Notes under the pieces: model-generated
Told to the model about the DNA's origin: nothing
Seen by the model: the letters and a program-made list of their open reading frames with translations, nothing else
Database searches by the model: none
Shown: positions 47,531 through 48,036 of the stretch, piece after piece
Layout of the letters: each line of letters starts with the position of its first letter
Position numbering within the stretch: the first letter of the stretch is position 1
Made by a program: the position numbers and the translations under genes
NCBI GenBank assembly: GCA_041677345.1
Contig: JBAYQE010000012.1
Span: 1 to 48,036, forward strand
Source of the DNA: JALOAT01 sp041677345
GTDB taxonomy: Bacteria > Pseudomonadota > Gammaproteobacteria > Thiohalomonadales > Thiohalomonadaceae
DNA length: 48,036 bases
Direction: 5' to 3'

Positions 47531-48036
47531 TCACTGCACGTAGAAACTGGCGAGCGTGCCCATCACCAACGCCCAGCCGTCCACCAGCACGAACAGCATG
47601 ACCTTGAACGGCAGCGAGATGATCATGGGCGAGAGCATCATCATGCCCATGGACATGAGCACGCTCGCCACCACCAGGTCGATGACCAGGAAGGGGATGA
47701 AAATGAGAAAACCGATCTGGAACGCCGTCTTGAGCTCGGAGGTAACGAAGGACGGCACCAGCACACTGAAGGGGATCTGCTCGGCATTCTCGTAGCCGTC
47801 CTCGCGACCGGACAGGCGCGTGAACAGCGCCAGGTCGGGCTCACGGGTCTGGCCCAGCATGAAACTGTGCAGCGGCTTGCTGCCGGCCTCGGCGGCCTGT
47901 TGCAGGCTCAGCGTGTCGCCCAGGTAGGGCTGCAGTGCCTCGTCGTTGATGCGATCGAACACCGGCGCCATGACGAAGAAGGTGAGGAACAGCGCGAGGC
48001 CGATGAGCACCTGACCCGAGGGCGCCTGCATGAGGC
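47531..48036 (-). CDS. fliP: Flagellar export gate protein FliP, 5'-truncated by window edge
   Basis: The C-terminal 167 residues of FliP; the start lies outside the window. LTFFVMAPVFDRINDEALQPYLG, the periplasmic region and the final hairpin (FLVIDLVVASVLMSMGMMMLSPMIISLPFKVMLFVLVDGW) are characteristic. The frame is open to the window edge, so an apparent Met at 48031 is internal. FliP, FliQ and FliR form the export channel core. Confidence 0.95.
   Translation of the reverse strand, partial: LMQAPSGQVLIGLALFLTFFVMAPVFDRINDEALQPYLGDTLSLQQAAEAGSKPLHSFMLGQTREPDLALFTRLSGREDGYENAEQIPFSVLVPSFVTSELKTAFQIGFLIFIPFLVIDLVVASVLMSMGMMMLSPMIISLPFKVMLFVLVDGWALVMGTLASFYVQ

Overview
The window is GC-rich, densely coded DNA from a flagellated gammaproteobacterium. 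The best organism clue is the late flagellar/chemotaxis gene order (fliP-fliQ-fliR-flhB-flhA-flhF-flhG-fliA-cheY-cheZ-cheA-cheB-motC-motD-parC-parP-cheW-DUF2802), which matches polarly flagellated Pseudomonas/Vibrio-type gammaproteobacteria. RsmJ, a CysM-type cysteine synthase and a Pat-type protein acetyltransferase agree with this. The genus cannot be fixed from the sequence; a Chromatiales/Ectothiorhodospiraceae-like bacterium is my guess only. No rRNA, tRNA, CRISPR array, transposase or phage gene is visible.

Layout. (1) 1-3.1 kb, minus strand: rlmD (its last codons lie outside the window), a PolB-like 3'-5' exonuclease and cysM. (2) 3.1-8.6 kb, plus strand: an orphan Hpt protein, a TetR regulator with a candidate operator, and an RND efflux pair (lipoprotein adaptor plus HAE1-type pump). 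(3) 8.6-9.1 kb: a tandem and inverted repeat array, followed by rsmJ. (4) 10.2-18.6 kb: what looks like a reversible protein-acetylation cluster. It holds acetyl-CoA synthetase, a fused SpmA/SpmB membrane protein and a Pat-type acetyltransferase on the minus strand, with one histone-deacetylase-family gene on each side on the plus strand. (5) 18.7-26 kb: a Crp/Fnr (DNR-like) regulator, the ergothioneine pair egtB-egtD, an Hsp20 chaperone, pabB, ppx and a 29-codon lysine-rich small ORF. (6) 26.5-30.8 kb: a Na/Pi-cotransporter-like protein, a pentapeptide-repeat membrane protein, and a FliK-like gene overlapping an FlhB-C-terminal-like gene. (7) 31.3-48.0 kb, all minus strand: the flagellar export gate, flagellar placement and number regulators, sigma-28, the chemotaxis core, the second stator (MotC/MotD), the polar array-positioning pair ParC/ParP, CheW, and two small downstream genes. 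Most junctions there are 4-bp ATGA overlaps or short gaps; fliP is cut by the window edge.

How the genes work together. In the acetylation block, Acs makes acetyl-CoA, Pat is expected to acetylate the Acs catalytic lysine (here Lys609), and AcuC-like deacetylases are expected to reverse this. In the flagellar block, FliPQR/FlhA/FlhB form the export gate, FlhF/FlhG set flagellar place and number, FliA drives late genes, and CheA/CheW/CheY/CheZ/CheB with ParC/ParP build and position the chemosensory array that controls a MotC/MotD stator.

The most unusual non-coding signal is a set of interspersed repeats. One family is built from ~9-bp words in a purine-rich left arm and a complementary right arm. 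Each element has its own word, yet the two arms of an element agree. Several sit inside operons, including three junctions of the flagellar operon. A second family is a REP-like hairpin with about ten copies, including one with a compensatory stem change. The most interesting protein-level signal is in CheA, whose linker carries three motifs resembling the CheY-binding peptide of FliM.
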